A DNA stretch of 64,000 bases, from positions 119,989,000-120,052,999 of the forward strand of contig CM041776.1 in assembly GCA_023374045.1 (NCBI GenBank), given 5' to 3'. Of this stretch, positions 11,911 to 24,130 are shown piece after piece. Position 1 is the stretch's first letter. Every line of letters starts with the position of its first letter. A program made the translations under genes and the position numbers. Origin of the DNA: Limonium bicolor (Eukaryota > Streptophyta > Magnoliopsida > Caryophyllales > Plumbaginaceae). The notes beneath the pieces were generated by a model. The model did not search any database and had not been told where the DNA came from. It worked only from the letters and a program-made list of their open reading frames with translations.

Positions 11911-14900
11911 TGTAACACCCTAATTCATAAAGCCATACTTATCTCATAAACCTTCATTCACTTATATTAACTTTGTAGCGGATTTCTTACAACATTTGGT
12001 GTTACCGCCGTTAGTCACCCACGTGACCAACTAGGCATACTAAAATCTCCAAGATCTAGCTATGGTCTGATGGACCCAAATATACAAAACATTAGTACTT
12101 ACAAGCCTTAACCAAATACATAACACTCTTACAAACTCCTTACATCATATACAGCTTACTAACTCAAATTGACATACGAGAGTAGATGCACAACTCGTAG
12201 GTCACACTTAAACCCGTAATACGTCTACCTCATCTTACTCTTAGGACGGTCGCCTTATGTTAATCACCTGCAAAATAAACAGTAGCCCCCGAGGGGGTTA
12301 GCACCTTTGCTGGTATGATTCTCTTATAGCCCCCAAGCTAACGGGGCTACGACGACTAATTGTCGATAGCATGAAGTTGATTAGATGCACAACATAAATA
12401 AGAAGTGCAATAAACAACAAGCCGTATATGAACAATCAAAGTCTAAACACAATGAACGACTTAAAAGCATTCCTATAGTAAATGAGTTAGTATTTTAACT
12501 CCTTAAATTATGATACCTCTTAATCTCAGTCCATTCTTATCTTACCTTAATCTTAATCCTTACCTCAGTCTCAATGTACCAACCGTTCTTTAATTAGAAT
12601 TGGTTGTAGTTTACCTCAAACCTTATCTCAAATCTTATCTCAGTTCTTAACTCAATTAAGTTAACCATTCTTTAATTAGAATGGTTGTTCCTTAATTCAT
12701 TGTTTATCTTGTCGGGTTGAGTAACCCTAACCAATGAGTTATCAGCTCCATTGGTTTACATAAACAATATTTGTTAGAATTAGTTGGGATTTAGGTAGAT
12801 CCCACCACACCTCCTTAGTAATGCCTCCCACCTCGAACAGAAATCGAGGTGACCGAGTCTTTATGTTGACTCTAGGCGACGAGTCCGAAGACAAGTCACA
12901 TTTGGAAGTCATGACCTGATAAGAATACCGACCTCCCCTAATACACATGTGCCGGAACGATTCCGGATTCCTCACTCCCCCCCCCCCAAGTTCCAGTTAG
13001 TGGAAGCCTCAAAGTCAATGTTTGTTAGTTAGCCTCTTTAGGTTACTAATAAAACAATGCTAGGGAGTGTTCAATCTCACACCATTGTTTACTAAACATT
13101 AGTTAGTAAGTTCTCAAGTTAAGTCGTGTTAGTGCATCACAATCACACAACAAACATAATATTCCGGTTGCATGCTTTATCTTGTTTAGTTGGCACACAT
13201 AAACAAATTGCACACAAGCCGAGGGACACCTCGTTAGCAAGCAGGCTACAAGAAAACCATACCGTTCACCGTTGGTCGTTCGGTTACTTACTCTCCTCCG
13301 GAGTCCAAATTATCAAACCCTAAAACATTGATCGAATCAGGTGGTTAATTTCTTTTAATTAACCTAACTCATTTCATCACTAATGATCTCCAACTAAATT
13401 CCACTAAATCATTGTAGTTCAAGCTTAACCACTTATGTTATTTACTTCCCATTTTACCTCACACTTGTTCACACCTCCAGTGACCATAAAATTCCAAAAA
13501 AACTCTTAACAACCTTATAATAGCATTACCCAACAAGCCCCCTTCATTTACCACCTAAAAAGCACACTTTCTTTGTAATTTTGCCTGGTCCAGACATGGT
13601 CCGGCTTTGTAGTCCCGGACCAATACCTGTTATGACTTTCGGCTCATTTTTAGCTATGGTCCGGGACTTGGTACTTACCCAAGGTCCCGAACCAGTCCTG
13701 GGGTGCATTCTCGACCTATTTTTAGTGCTGGTCCGGGACTTTATCCAAGGACCAAGTCCCGGACCACACTTTAAACTGTCAAATTTTACAGTTTTGAACA
13801 TCATTCTCCACTTGTTCTTTTGTCCAATCTTCTTCTAATCTTTCCCCATGTATTCACACATGTTCTAGCATCATTTTAGCACTTAAAATCCTCCTAACTC
13901 ATGGATCAATTCACCTCCAAATTCCTTGATCATTATTCAAGTTCTTACTAAACTCTTAACACTTATAACTTAATTCCTTACACTTCCAACATGTAAATTT
14001 TGTCTAAAACTCCAACTAACCAAAGTGTTTCCTTCAACCAATATAACTACTCCTCAAACATCATTATTCGTCCATCTTTCCTTTGCTAAACTTTCCAAGG
14101 TTATCTTGCATCTCCATGCACAAATTTCTCTCCTTTTCATTTGTTACTCATCACTCCTAAACTCTTGAACATACCTATACATTTCTTCCTATCCTCTTAA
14201 CACCCTAACCTTGTCCTTCATTCACCTTGACCATCCTACACCCTCCTTAGACATTTCTATCTCCTTTACTCAATTTACTCACCATTCTCATGGTTAAACA
14301 CCCTTATACATTCCTAGTCATTTTCCTTGACAATTTACAATATCCTCCTACAATTTTCACTTCCATCACCCAAGTCCACTCATTACCACCCGAACTATAA
14401 CCTTATTAATCCACCACTAGCATCTTCACCACTTACACAAGCTACCCAAAATTCTCATTGTTATATTCTCTAGTTCATACCTAAATCATCTCAAAGTATT
14501 ATACATCATTTCTTACAGATTTATGCACAACTCTCAACACTTCACATACCATGACTTTGGTGTGTTTAACACACCCACCAATCCTCTAATTCCTCCTAGA
14601 CAACTCTAGGTCATTCCAATCCTCAAGAACACCTTTGTTAACTCATTTCCACTCAAATTCCTTTTAATGGTTTCTATTAAATCCTAGGTCATATTAATTC
14701 ATAACCACCACTTAAACACTTTGTTTTCTACTCAAATTTCGCCATAGCTCCTCTAGTATATTATCATGCCCATATGCATGGTTTTTCTCATTCAATCATC
14801 TCACACACATCAAATCCTTTCTCATCTTATTTTCTCACCCAAATCAACCCATTCATAACAAACTCAATATAGTGCAATAATCTTAAATTGCATAGCACTA

Positions 14901-16516
14901 AGGCTCTTAAATGACATGGCTCTTAGGCCCTTAAACGACTTAAACTTAAACACTGAATTTCCACAATAATAGTTTTTAACCTGTAAATACACATAACAAT
15001 GCTCCCATAGCAATATAAGTGTTCTCATAATTCACCTTATACTTATCTTACTAACTCATGTCCATTGGCTCCTTAGTCATAAGTTCACAAGTTTGTTCAA
15101 ATTCTTTTTCTTAGGTTATATAACCCATTACATAATGTAAGCTTTAAGCTACATTAGTACTTATCTAAACATCATCCCTTAAAACCTTAAACCATCATTA
15201 GGTAAAACAATTACCTTGTTTTTCCAAGCTTTTCACACTTTCCTCCTTGGATTTTCCTGCTTGACCTTCGGCAATGAACTTTAATTCCCTTGCCAATGTT
15301 CTAATTCACATTCAAATAATCTAATGAGCACTAAACAATATGCCTAAACTCATAGAACTCATTCTTAGGTTAAAATGTGTGTTTTAAAGCTTAAAAGTGG
15401 ATGATTAACTTTGAAGTCTCAAGATAGACTTGGGTATGAATGAAAGAGGACCTCCACTAGTCCTTGGTGATCAAAACAAGCTAGTTCAAGGAGTAAAACA
15501 AAACCCCCATGAGAAAGAAATTTTTGGTCATGAAGAAAAATGAAGGAAAGTTGATTTTTCTTTCACTTTCATTACCTTGGATGAATGGAGAACCAAAAGA
15601 GCTCTTCAAACTTGATTTTCCTCCATCAATGGAGTTTTCTCATGGCTCCAAACTTGAGCTTTGAAGGATTTTAAAAGATAGAAATGAAGGCCTTGCTCCA
15701 ACTAAGAATAATTTAAGCTTAGTTTTTGATTTGGAGCAATATTGTATATTTGGTGAGCAAATGAAGGTGGAGGGGTATGGAGGCTGAAACTCACGGTTTT
15801 GGAGCAGGGAATAAGAATAAAAATCGGTGGGGAGAAAGTGAAATGAAGAAGAGAGGAGAGAGGTAGGCCAGTTTAAGATATTTGTCATTTTAAAGCAAAT
15901 AGTGAATTTACTCACTTTCCCACCTCTTTCCTTACTTTGCTGGCCCTTATGGTGACTCACCATCTAAAAAACCGTCCCCCCCCCCCTTCATTAATAAGAT
16001 ACTTTTGGTATTTGTTTACCAATTAATTAAGTAGAGTTGACTAAAGGCTAATTTGGGCACTATTTGGTTCTATTCACAATTAGTGCACAAATTTGTGAAA
16101 ATTTTGGCTTCTCATTGATTTAAACTTCCTAATGTGATACTAATTAGTACAAATGTTGATTAAGGTGTAATCATGGACATTTATCCACTCAAAACCCATT
16201 TCTAAGATAATTTCTCAAAAAGGTGCTTTAAGGAGTCTTAAAGCACATTTTGTGTTTTAACTCGTTTTTGAGCTTGTTTTTCTTTGGTAATTGATTTAAC
16301 ATGTCCATTAGCATGTTAATAAGGTCTTATAATGATATTTGGGTGCTAATAAAAGTTACTCCAAGCTTAGAGCACATTTTTACTTAAATTGCCCTTATGG
16401 CGTTTTCTTGTGTTTTCCTTGGTTTAAATTGTCTACCAATGTTTATAAGGCATGTTTTATCCTTATTACATCATAACTTGATGTTTACTTAGCATACTTA
16501 GGTTTGGGGTACTTCA
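11911..16516 (-). mobile_element. Chromovirus solo LTR (family alpha), 4606 bp, TTCCC duplication
   Basis: On the plus strand it runs from TGTAACACCC to GGGGTACTTCA, so in its own orientation it reads TGAAGTACCCC...GGGTGTTACA. The 5-bp repeat TTCCC flanks it at 11906-11910 and 16517-16521. It is inserted in the LTR 11672-22187, to which it is related: both have the GGTCCGGGAC dyad array. It contains the conserved CCCCCTCGGGGG hairpin (about 12285) and the CCCACGTG hairpin (about 12019) near its 3' end. It has no internal region. Confidence 0.88.
13583..13771. repeat. Dyad array, GGTCCGGGACTT/AAGGTCCCGGACC type
   Basis: Inverted pairs of GGTCCGGGAC and GTCCCGGACC are separated by about 15-30 nt and repeated about three times. 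The same motif occurs in the related LTR at 18343-18527. Confidence 0.88.
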
Positions 16517-18342
16517 TTCCCGAAGAAAACGGATCCAAATAATGCGTTAAAATGCTAACGGAGTCTTAAAGCACGTTTTTCGAGAAAACCCGAAAACGTG
16601 ACTTCAAACAGTTAAATGACCCCGTAAAAACTATATTTTATCATATAACTATAATAAAACACTATTGAAGGTCTAAGGACCATTAAAATTAATGAAACGA
16701 GAAAAATCCGGAAAACGGACCCGGATTATGAATAGTGTAAAAACGGAAACTTATGGGGTCTAAATTGTAATAAGAGTAAAATACTCTCTAAATTTTAAAA
16801 TAAAATCTGATTCTCTTGACACCCACACGTTTTTCCCCTCTCCTATACACATATACACTACTTTATTTACAAAGGAACAAAAAGCATAAAGCAACTTACT
16901 TTATTTCCCTCTCTCACATTTCTCTTTCCTCTATTCTTCTCTTTTTATGATTTTCTTCCCCACCAGCACCTTCTCTCTGCTAACTCCCTTCTCCCATGGT
17001 GATTTGTTAAACCCCCAACCAGCTCCACCTTGTTCTTCTTGTTCCACCATCAAACAAGCTCCAAATTGAAAAATAAATACACCAAATTACTCCCCTCACC
17101 TTGGAGATTAATTTTCACCCTTAAAAACCTTCAAAGGCTGAATTCAAACTCCGTGGGTGTACCTCATTTTGAAGAGAAAACCACTCATTCTTGAAGCTAA
17201 TTAACTCCCTTGTTCTTCTAAGGTAAGAAAACCAAGAAAAATCATCTTCTCCTTCATTTTCTTGTAACCGGTTTTTGCCCTATTTTAAACCCCATTTTTG
17301 TTCTTCATCATAGCCTTGTTTGTATTCAAGAGGTTTTGGAGAACAACTATCTTTGATTCCCTAATCCTCATTTCGAAGTTATAAGGTAATTCCTTCCATT
17401 TCTAATGCTTAAATCATGTTCTAAGTACAAGTGTTAATTCAAGAGCCTTATTAGTTTCTTAATGCTCACTAGTATTCTATTTTACTTGGTCATTAGATTA
17501 GCAAATACCCCATTTTAAAACCGGTTGTTGAACAAGAAGTAAAGAGGAGGAAAAGTCTTGGAAGAAAACTCAAGGTAAAAGGCTTACCTTAATCTAGAGT
17601 AATTCCTTTGGGATTGTATTTGTGTTTGTGCAAAATAAATGCTTTAAATGCATTGAGTGTAGTGCAGGTGATAGCTTATTTATGAATGAAATTCAGTGTT
17701 TAGTTAATGTTATTTAAGGGCCTAAGAGCCAAGCACTTAAAGTTAATGCATATTGATGTTATTGTTGTTAAAGAGATGAAGTTGATGTGTGTATTAGTGC
17801 CTAGAATGGGTTTGATTGTTGAATGGCTCTAGGTGTAATGAATAACACTTGTGAGCATGTTAAGATTGTAGGGAAACCATGTCAAAATTTGTATAGAAAT
17901 TTAAGTGCCTTAAGTGCAATTTTGAGTACAAATAACCTAGGGGATTACTAAGTATTTGTAGAAGTCAAATGGAGTGTATAATCACTTTGAAACAAGATGA
18001 AAGGAGAGATATGTAGTTGGGTAAAACGTAAGATAAAAATATTGTGAGCTGCACTTTAATAATATATTAGTTGTGAATGAATTTAATGAGTGGAGTTGAG
18101 ATCAAAACATACCTCCTAGGAACCTAGGAAGCAAAATGCAAGTTCAAGGAAAATTGAGAGTGGGAAGTTGTGTGAATCTAATAAAGTTTTATGTAATAAA
18201 TTTATCCAATGAATTAGGGGTTCTTAGAGTGTTATAAAGGTGTTAAAACATGTTAGAAAAATGTGTGAAGATTGGGGAAAGAAAGGAGTAAAGAAAGGTA
18301 GTAGAATAACAAGTAAAAATGACATTTTGAAAAACCTACAGC

Positions 18343-18527
18343 ATGGTCCGGGACCTAGATCTAGGACAAGGTCCCGGACCACACCATAAAACAGGTCGAG
18401 AGTGCATTTCAGTCTTTTGTCTGGGACTTACCTCTGGTACAAGGTCCCGGACCAGTGCCCATTTTCACCCGAGAGTATTAAACTGTATTGGTCAGGGACT
18501 TAAGAGCATGACCAAGTCCCGGACCAC
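18343..18527. repeat. Dyad array, GGTCCGGGACC type, second copy
   Basis: Three hyphenated inverted repeats (GGTCCGGGACC...GGTCCCGGACC) lie at about 18345-18380, 18418-18455 and 18490-18525. They match the motif of the solo LTR 11911-16516. Confidence 0.88.
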
Positions 18528-19751
18528 TCTCAAAATGTTCTAATAAGTGCATAAATGACATTAGATGATGGGGAATTGATTGGTAATGATATTAGAAGGT
18601 AATAAGGACTTGTTAGATGACATTTAATGGTCATTAGAAGGATGTTCAAGTGTGAGACATGATGTGAAGTTTAGAGTTGTGAGTTTAATGTTAAGGATAA
18701 CATTAGGAACTCTCAATCACAAGTGTTAATTAATGAAGAACCTTGAGATAAGGTGAGTGATAATTGAGAGGTTAATGAAATATACGAGACGACAAATGTT
18801 GTGGGTAATTGCAAACGTGTATATCTGAGTGGTTAGAACTGGTGTAATTAACATAAAAGAAAAGAAATTAAAACTCAAAATAAACGTCGGGCTGCAAACA
18901 AATCCCGGTCGTGGTAGTATAGTAAAGTGTAAGCGACCGGATATCGAACCGTGGGACTAATGTGCATATTATAGTACCTAAGTGTGTCACAAAAAGGGGG
19001 GATTAATTGACTTGTATTATAAATATAAAGGAAAGAAAAGATAAACTAAGTTAATAGATAAATTAAATGGGACTCTGGGTCAGGTTAATATGATCTGCTT
19101 AATTATGCTATGTCTACTGGTTTAATTATAATTGTTTGGCAAAATTCCTCTTATTATCTTAAGGTCCGATGAAAACTCATAAGAACTCGTTTACCTGAAA
19201 ATGCAAGGTCCGATGAAAACTCAAGCAAAATGCGTGTAAACGGACGGTTTAAATATGAGAAATTATTTATGCATCTGAGTACTAACTTAAACGATGAAAA
19301 TAAGTTTCCTCCAGATTTACGGCTTAATTAACCTATCTATTTGTCACCGATCAGATTAGAAATAGATTTAGTAAAGCAATTTAATAAACTCATGACATTT
19401 ATTAAAAAGGCGAGATGACCCTTTAAACGCAACAAACTGTATTTAAATAAACCAGTAAACATATTGCATAATTAATACAAACACATAATAACCATTCCCA
19501 GAGTATAAATATTCTAGCCTAACATATTAAATAGATAAACAGAAACAAGAGTATAGAAATCATCTGTAGTCACTCCTGCATTCGTTCTGCTATTTTGTAT
19601 ACGTAGGATTAGAGGTGGATATGGTGGAATGTAAAAATAAATAAAATGGAGAAGACGGGAGAAGAGAAATGGGATGGACGTGTGATGTGTGGTGAAGTGG
19701 ATCGATGATGTTGGGTGGTGGATGTGTAAATGAAAACAGAAGGAACGTGTG

Positions 19752-19759
19752 TTTATATA
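19752..19759 (-). promoter_or_regulatory. TATA box in the inverted Athila solo LTR
   Basis: TATATAAA on the minus strand lies 683 bp from the LTR start, just downstream of the dyad array in that orientation. Confidence 0.6.
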
Positions 19760-19937
19760 GAGGAAGGGAAGAGGCAGATCTGGAAGAACATTTATTGCCG
19801 ATTGATTGCAGGGGACAGAGCTGCAGACAAACGCGTGAGTGAATTAAGGTAGGCGCCGACTGGTAATGGATATGGCAGAAGCAACTTGCAGACAGTCGGC
19901 GAAGAAGAAAACTGTCGCGTTAATTTCTGGACATTTA

Positions 19938-20168
19938 CACGCGACCGCGTGGCTGTCCGCCTGGTTTCATGCGGACGCATGTGTGTTGTCCGCCTAAGTG
20001 TCCGCATTAATTCATGCGGTTGTCACTTGTAGTTGTTTCATGCGGTTGTGACTTGTAGTTGTCGCGGGGACTCTCCTCTTGTCCGCTAAGTCGTCCGCCT
20101 AACGGCATGCGGACAACACTGTCCTGTCCGCCTAGCTGTCCGCCTATCCCCATGCGGACACAAGGGTG
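19938..20168. repeat. Dyad array, TGTCCGCCTA/TGCGGACA type
   Basis: Repeated GTCCGCCTA half-sites are paired with ATGCGGACA half-sites, with a direct repeat of about 25 bp near 20010-20060. It begins about 274 bp from the LTR start (20442). Confidence 0.85.
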
Positions 20169-22187
20169 GACACAGTTTTTGACTTATTTTCTTCTACAAA
20201 CTTTGACCGACTCTAGATTCTTCGTTTGGACTCCGTTTTCTGAGCCGTTTGCGTCTATGCGTTCGTCTCTTCGTCTACTTTACTCCCAGCTTGGTTTTCC
20301 TCATGTTTAAACAATAAATTTGTGAGATAACAATAAAACATAAACTAGAGGAAAACTAACTGAAGTGGAGAAATGAGCAAGAAAAGTGCTAATATTATAT
20401 ATGAAATACACCTATAAATCATGCTCATTTGGACACTTATCAGTAATAATAAGTAGTCGAAGTTAATAAGGAATTAACCATTCGACTCAATGAATTATAG
20501 GAACGAGAACTAGTCGAAATGGCAGCCGGGATTAAGAGATCATCACATTAGGCTAGCCATCATTAAGGTGACAGGTATGATTTTCTTGCCACCCGTTTGC
20601 TACCGGTTTACACCGGCTTGTGTGTTGTGTGTTTTTCTGAGTGTTTATGACCTTATAAGATTAAAGCATGAAATGAGTTTATAGTTATTGTTTTAATGTG
20701 GTGCGCTTATTCCAATACCGTCTAACCTCGAATACGTGCTAACCCCGTTAGTTAACCAATGGTAGGATCACATAAGAGAATGGTATTCGGCTTTAACGTC
20801 CCAACTTACAGGAACGTCTAACTACGGCTATTCTTGTGCCATGTGTGGATTGTTATGTGTGCATATCAATGTTACCTCCCTTGTGTGTTTAATTAAGTTT
20901 GTAACACCATATGTGTCGTGATGTGATAAGTTCCATAAGGGAACTTCTAACTAATATATATTATAGGGGTGAGGAATATGGGAGTCCCGATCGCGCGTGT
21001 TTGTTTGGGAGTTGGTATCCATATTGATTCAACTCCCTCTCTGTTTGGTTGTTTTCCTTCTTGGAATTCAATCTCCCATGAGCCTCATAAATGGCTCTCC
21101 TACCTTGACTTATGATCGAGGTTAGGGGGATATGTGTACGGTGTGTTCGGACCTATATTATATCCGACACATCTAAGTAAAGTAATTATGTACAGTGTGT
21201 TCGGATTTATATTATATAAGACACATCTTAAGTAAAGTATACGTTCTCTAAGAAGAACGGTGATGTGATATGTAATGGGCCCGACATGAGAACGAAGATA
21301 TTCTCTAGGCTCTATTAAGTGACTAACTTATTTCTGACCGAGTCCTCACGTGACTCGCTCCTATGTTATGTGGTGCGTATGTTAAAGTGTAATATATGTT
21401 ATTATGTACGGGTAAGTTAACCCATGAAATCAACTTTATGTTTTTATGGTGTAAAGTAGTTAAGTGTAATCCGATGAAACGAATAAGTGGTTACTATAAT
21501 AATGAAACTCCATTAAGGGAAAAATCTCACGGGCTAAAGTACACAGTAACATAATCTAACAAACATTAATGTGTTGACTGTATTTGTTGTGTTACCCATA
21601 TGTATGTTGTTATGTTGATTGTACGGTTGTTATGTGTTGTATATTGTTATGATTATGCAAATAACACTGCTATGTAATGTATGTTGATTTTTAAAAATGA
21701 ATCCCATGTTCATTATGAGAATTAGTAGTGTGCGGCCCGTTAGCCAATGGGTTGCACGTTAATCATACCAGCCATAGGTTGTTAAGCCCTTCAGGGAACT
21801 CCGTTTTATTTCAGGAGGAGGATCGAAGAAGCGGAGTCGCTTAGCTATGGAGTAGATGGAATTCTTTTGGTTAATTTTGGATAGCGAACCTGAGATGCGC
21901 CTGTGCACTCATGGTGGTACATGTTGATGGAACTAGATTAGAGTTATGATTAATACTCGGTACTGTCAGAATGTAAATGTATTTGATTTGTTAGAAATGG
22001 AACAGAATTGTGATGTGTAAGTGCTCTGTAATCTTGTCCATCAGACCGATACATGGTGTATGTATTAGCCTTGTTAGCCACGTGGGTGGCTAACGGCGTG
22101 TAACACCGCCCCTGTTTAGTTAATGATTAATGTTATATTTTCCGCTGCAATTAGTCGTAAGTATGGAGTTATAGTTGGGGTGTTACA

Positions 22188-22445
22188 CTGAAGATGACTA
22201 AGTTGTCACCAACACTCCAGAACGCGCCGATCGAATCGGGATTCCTCATCATTTGACCAAAGTGTCCCTTGCAACACTAAAGCCTCAGTAACCCTACACC
22301 GGGGGGTCAAAATTTTGTGTATAATAGATTTCCCCCCGTCAACTGGACTCTAGAATGGATATGAAGAGTCTAGTTTATGCTTGAGTGATACCCTAAAATT
22401 TTTGGTCCTAAGAAACCCTGCATGCCGTTGAGAACCGGTGGATTG
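22188..22445. other. Unassigned spacer before the minisatellite block
   Basis: No coding frame or known element is recognised. It holds GGGGGGTC near 22303 and CCCCCCGTC near 22333 in opposite orientation, about 30 bp apart. Confidence 0.45.
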
Positions 22446-22757
22446 TGTCAAGCTATTATAAGGCGCTGACTACCAAAACGATAAGAAGAGAAGTTGCTGA
22501 GCTATTCGAAGGCGCTAACTACCTGAAATGATAAAATATTATCGAGCTGTTCTAAGGCGCTGACTACCTAAAGGGGTGATAATGATGTCAAGCTATTATA
22601 AGTCGTTGACTACCTAAAAGGATGAAAATGATTTCAAGCTATTCTAAGGCGTTGACTACCTAAATGGAAAAGGAGAAACGTTGTCGAGCAGTTCTAAGGC
22701 GCTGACTACCTAGGAAAAAGATGTTGTTGAGCTATTCTAACGTGCCTACTACCTAAA
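22446..22757. repeat. Minisatellite 1: GAGCTATTCTAAGGCGCTGACTACC units
   Basis: Seven units of about 40-57 bp have a conserved 25-bp core (AGCTATTCTAAGGCGCTGACTACC with variants) and variable linkers. Confidence 0.9.
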
Positions 22758-22779
22758 TGATTGAAAGGTGGTCTAGGGT

Positions 22780-23197
22780 TGAGTTCTTCTACTCAGGTGA
22801 GTTCATTTACTTGGGTGAATTCGTCTACTCAGGTGAGTTCTTCTACTCGGGGAGTTCTTTTACTTGGAAGAGTTCTTCTACTCAGGTGAGTTCTTCTACT
22901 CGGATGAGTTTTTCTACTTGGGTGAGTTCTTCTACTCGAGTGAGTTCGGCTACTCTAGTGAGTTCTTTTACTCGGGTGAGTTCTGCTACTCTGGTGAGTT
23001 CTGCTACTCTGGTGAGTTCTGCTACTCTGGTGAGTTCTGCTACTCTGGTGAGTTCTTCTACTCGGGTGAGTTCTTCTACTCAGATGAGTTCTTCTACTCG
23101 GGTGAGTTCTTCTACTCGGGTGAGTTATGCTGCTCTAGTGAGTTTTGCTACTGGTGAGTTCTGCTACTCTGGTGAGTTCTGCTACTCTGGTGAGAAT
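22780..23197. repeat. Minisatellite 2: 18-bp GGTGAGTTCTTCTACTCG repeat
   Basis: About 23 copies of an 18-bp unit (GTGAGTTCTNCTACTCNG) lie head to tail. Because the unit is a multiple of three, two plus-strand frames stay open (22757-23209 and 22864-23157) and encode hexapeptide repeats such as GEFFYS. There is no upstream gene context, so I treat these frames as by-products of the repeat. Confidence 0.95.
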
Positions 23198-23199
23198 TT

Positions 23200-23290
23200 A
23201 TATCTCTGAAGAATCTGAATCTTCAGGCTAGAATATGTATCTTCGCGTGAGAATCTGTATCTCGGGTCTATGATGAGGAGTCTCGTACGG
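23200..23290. repeat. Short GAGAATCTGTATCTC repeats
   Basis: Three or four degenerate copies of GAGAATNTGTATCT follow the 18-bp array directly. Confidence 0.6.
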
Positions 23291-23336
23291 ATAGATGCAA
23301 GGTAAATTCTTATGCAAATGATCATGATAAAAGTTG

Positions 23337-23660
23337 ATTATGAAGGTGCCAAATGTGGCATCGATAAGGTGCATGTCAAAATACAATCAAAGTGTATGTA
23401 GGAAACTTGTTCAAAACAAGAAACCGTTGGAAAATGTGTCAAACATGGCAGTGTTGAGGTGAATTTTGCGGAAATGTCAAAATGCAGTCAAAGTGTATAT
23501 AGGAAACTAGTCGACAACAAGAAATCATTGGAAAATGTGCCAAACATGGCAATGTTGAGGTGAATTTGCAACCAAAGTGTTTGTACGAAAACTTGCACAA
23601 AACAAGGAACTGTTTTTTTAAGAAGATGGGTGCCAAACATGGCAATCTTTGAAGGAAATT
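23337..23660. repeat. Minisatellite 3: about 105-bp units with GCCAAACATGGCA
   Basis: About three copies share AAAATGTGYCAAACATGGCA, GTTGAGGTGAATTT, CAATCAAAGTGTATGTAGGAAACTTG and ACAAGAAACC. Each contains the dyad TGCCAAACATGGCA or a variant. Confidence 0.85.
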
Positions 23661-23824
23661 TTGTTGATTGAAGAAGGAAAGTGAAATTATCATTTCCCGA
23701 CTAAATATTTTAGATCTGCAATTCGTTTCTTAGAAGATGAACATGCCGCTGGTGGAAGTGTGTGGTGTTTTCTTGTGGTGCTAAAAGCTTTTGCTGGTAT
23801 TCAGAAATTAAGACAGGCCTGATG

Positions 23825-23985
23825 TTGTGGTGGAGGTAGGGCTGATGATGGGCCTGAGAGTGTTTTTGTGGAGGTTAGGGCTTATGTATGCCTGTGAGGT
23901 ATGATGTGGAGGTAAGGGCTTATATGGGCCTGTGTGGCGTGATGTGGAGGTAAGGGCTTATGTGGGCCTGTGTGGTGGTGGTGCT
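23825..23985. repeat. Minisatellite 4: GATGTGGAGGTAAGGGCTTATGTGGGCCTG
   Basis: Four units of about 40-48 bp are built on GTGGAGGTAAGGGCTTATGTGGGCCTGTG. The last two are the most similar. Confidence 0.88.
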
Positions 23986-24004
23986 TAGGCTTTGGGTTTC
24001 AATT

Positions 24005-24130
24005 GGTGTTGTCATGGCAATTGTTGGAACCACCAATTGCCCCTAGTATTTTCCTTAAGACAATCTGAGCTAGAGTTCATGGCATCGATTGGAACGATCG
24101 ATTGCCCCAATATTTTCTTTAATAAAACAT
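24005..24130. repeat. Two-copy repeat with CATGGCAATTG...CAATTGCCCC
   Basis: Two copies of about 60 bp share TCATGGCA, ATTGGAAC, GATTGCCCC and ATTTTCTTTAA. Each contains a small inverted repeat around the middle. Confidence 0.6.

Larger units (their letters stand above)
18849..20442 (-). mobile_element. Athila-type solo LTR, GTAAT duplication
   Basis: In its own orientation it begins TGATAAGTGTCCAAATGAGC at 20442 and ends TTTATGTTA at 18849. GTAAT flanks it at 18844-18848 and 20443-20447. The first 250 bp closely match the Athila LTR at 3961. It is inserted in the chromovirus LTR 11672-22187. The 3' end reads TTA rather than CA, so either the terminal bases are mutated or the boundary differs by a few bases; the duplication favours the call made here. 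Confidence 0.85.
11672..22187 (+). mobile_element. Chromovirus LTR (family alpha) split by two solo LTRs
   Basis: The LTR starts TGAAATACCCCAAAC at 11672 and ends GGGGTGTTACA at 22187. Removing the inserted solo LTRs 11911-16516 and 18849-20442, with one copy of each duplication, leaves about 4.3 kb. The three pieces are 11672-11910, 16522-18848 and 20448-22187. The rejoined order matches the LTR that starts at 51493: both have a GAAGAAAACGGATCCAAA block shortly after the start. The flanks CAGAA (left) and CTGAA (right) agree at four of five bases, so this is probably itself an old solo LTR. No primer site follows 22187. Confidence 0.8.

Noticed and set aside
12855..12895. GGCGACGAGTCCGAAGACAAGTC resembles part of a hammerhead ribozyme core
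   Set aside because: The essential CTGANGA and GAAA blocks with flanking stems are not present on either strand; a related LTR (38200) has the same words without ribozyme structure.
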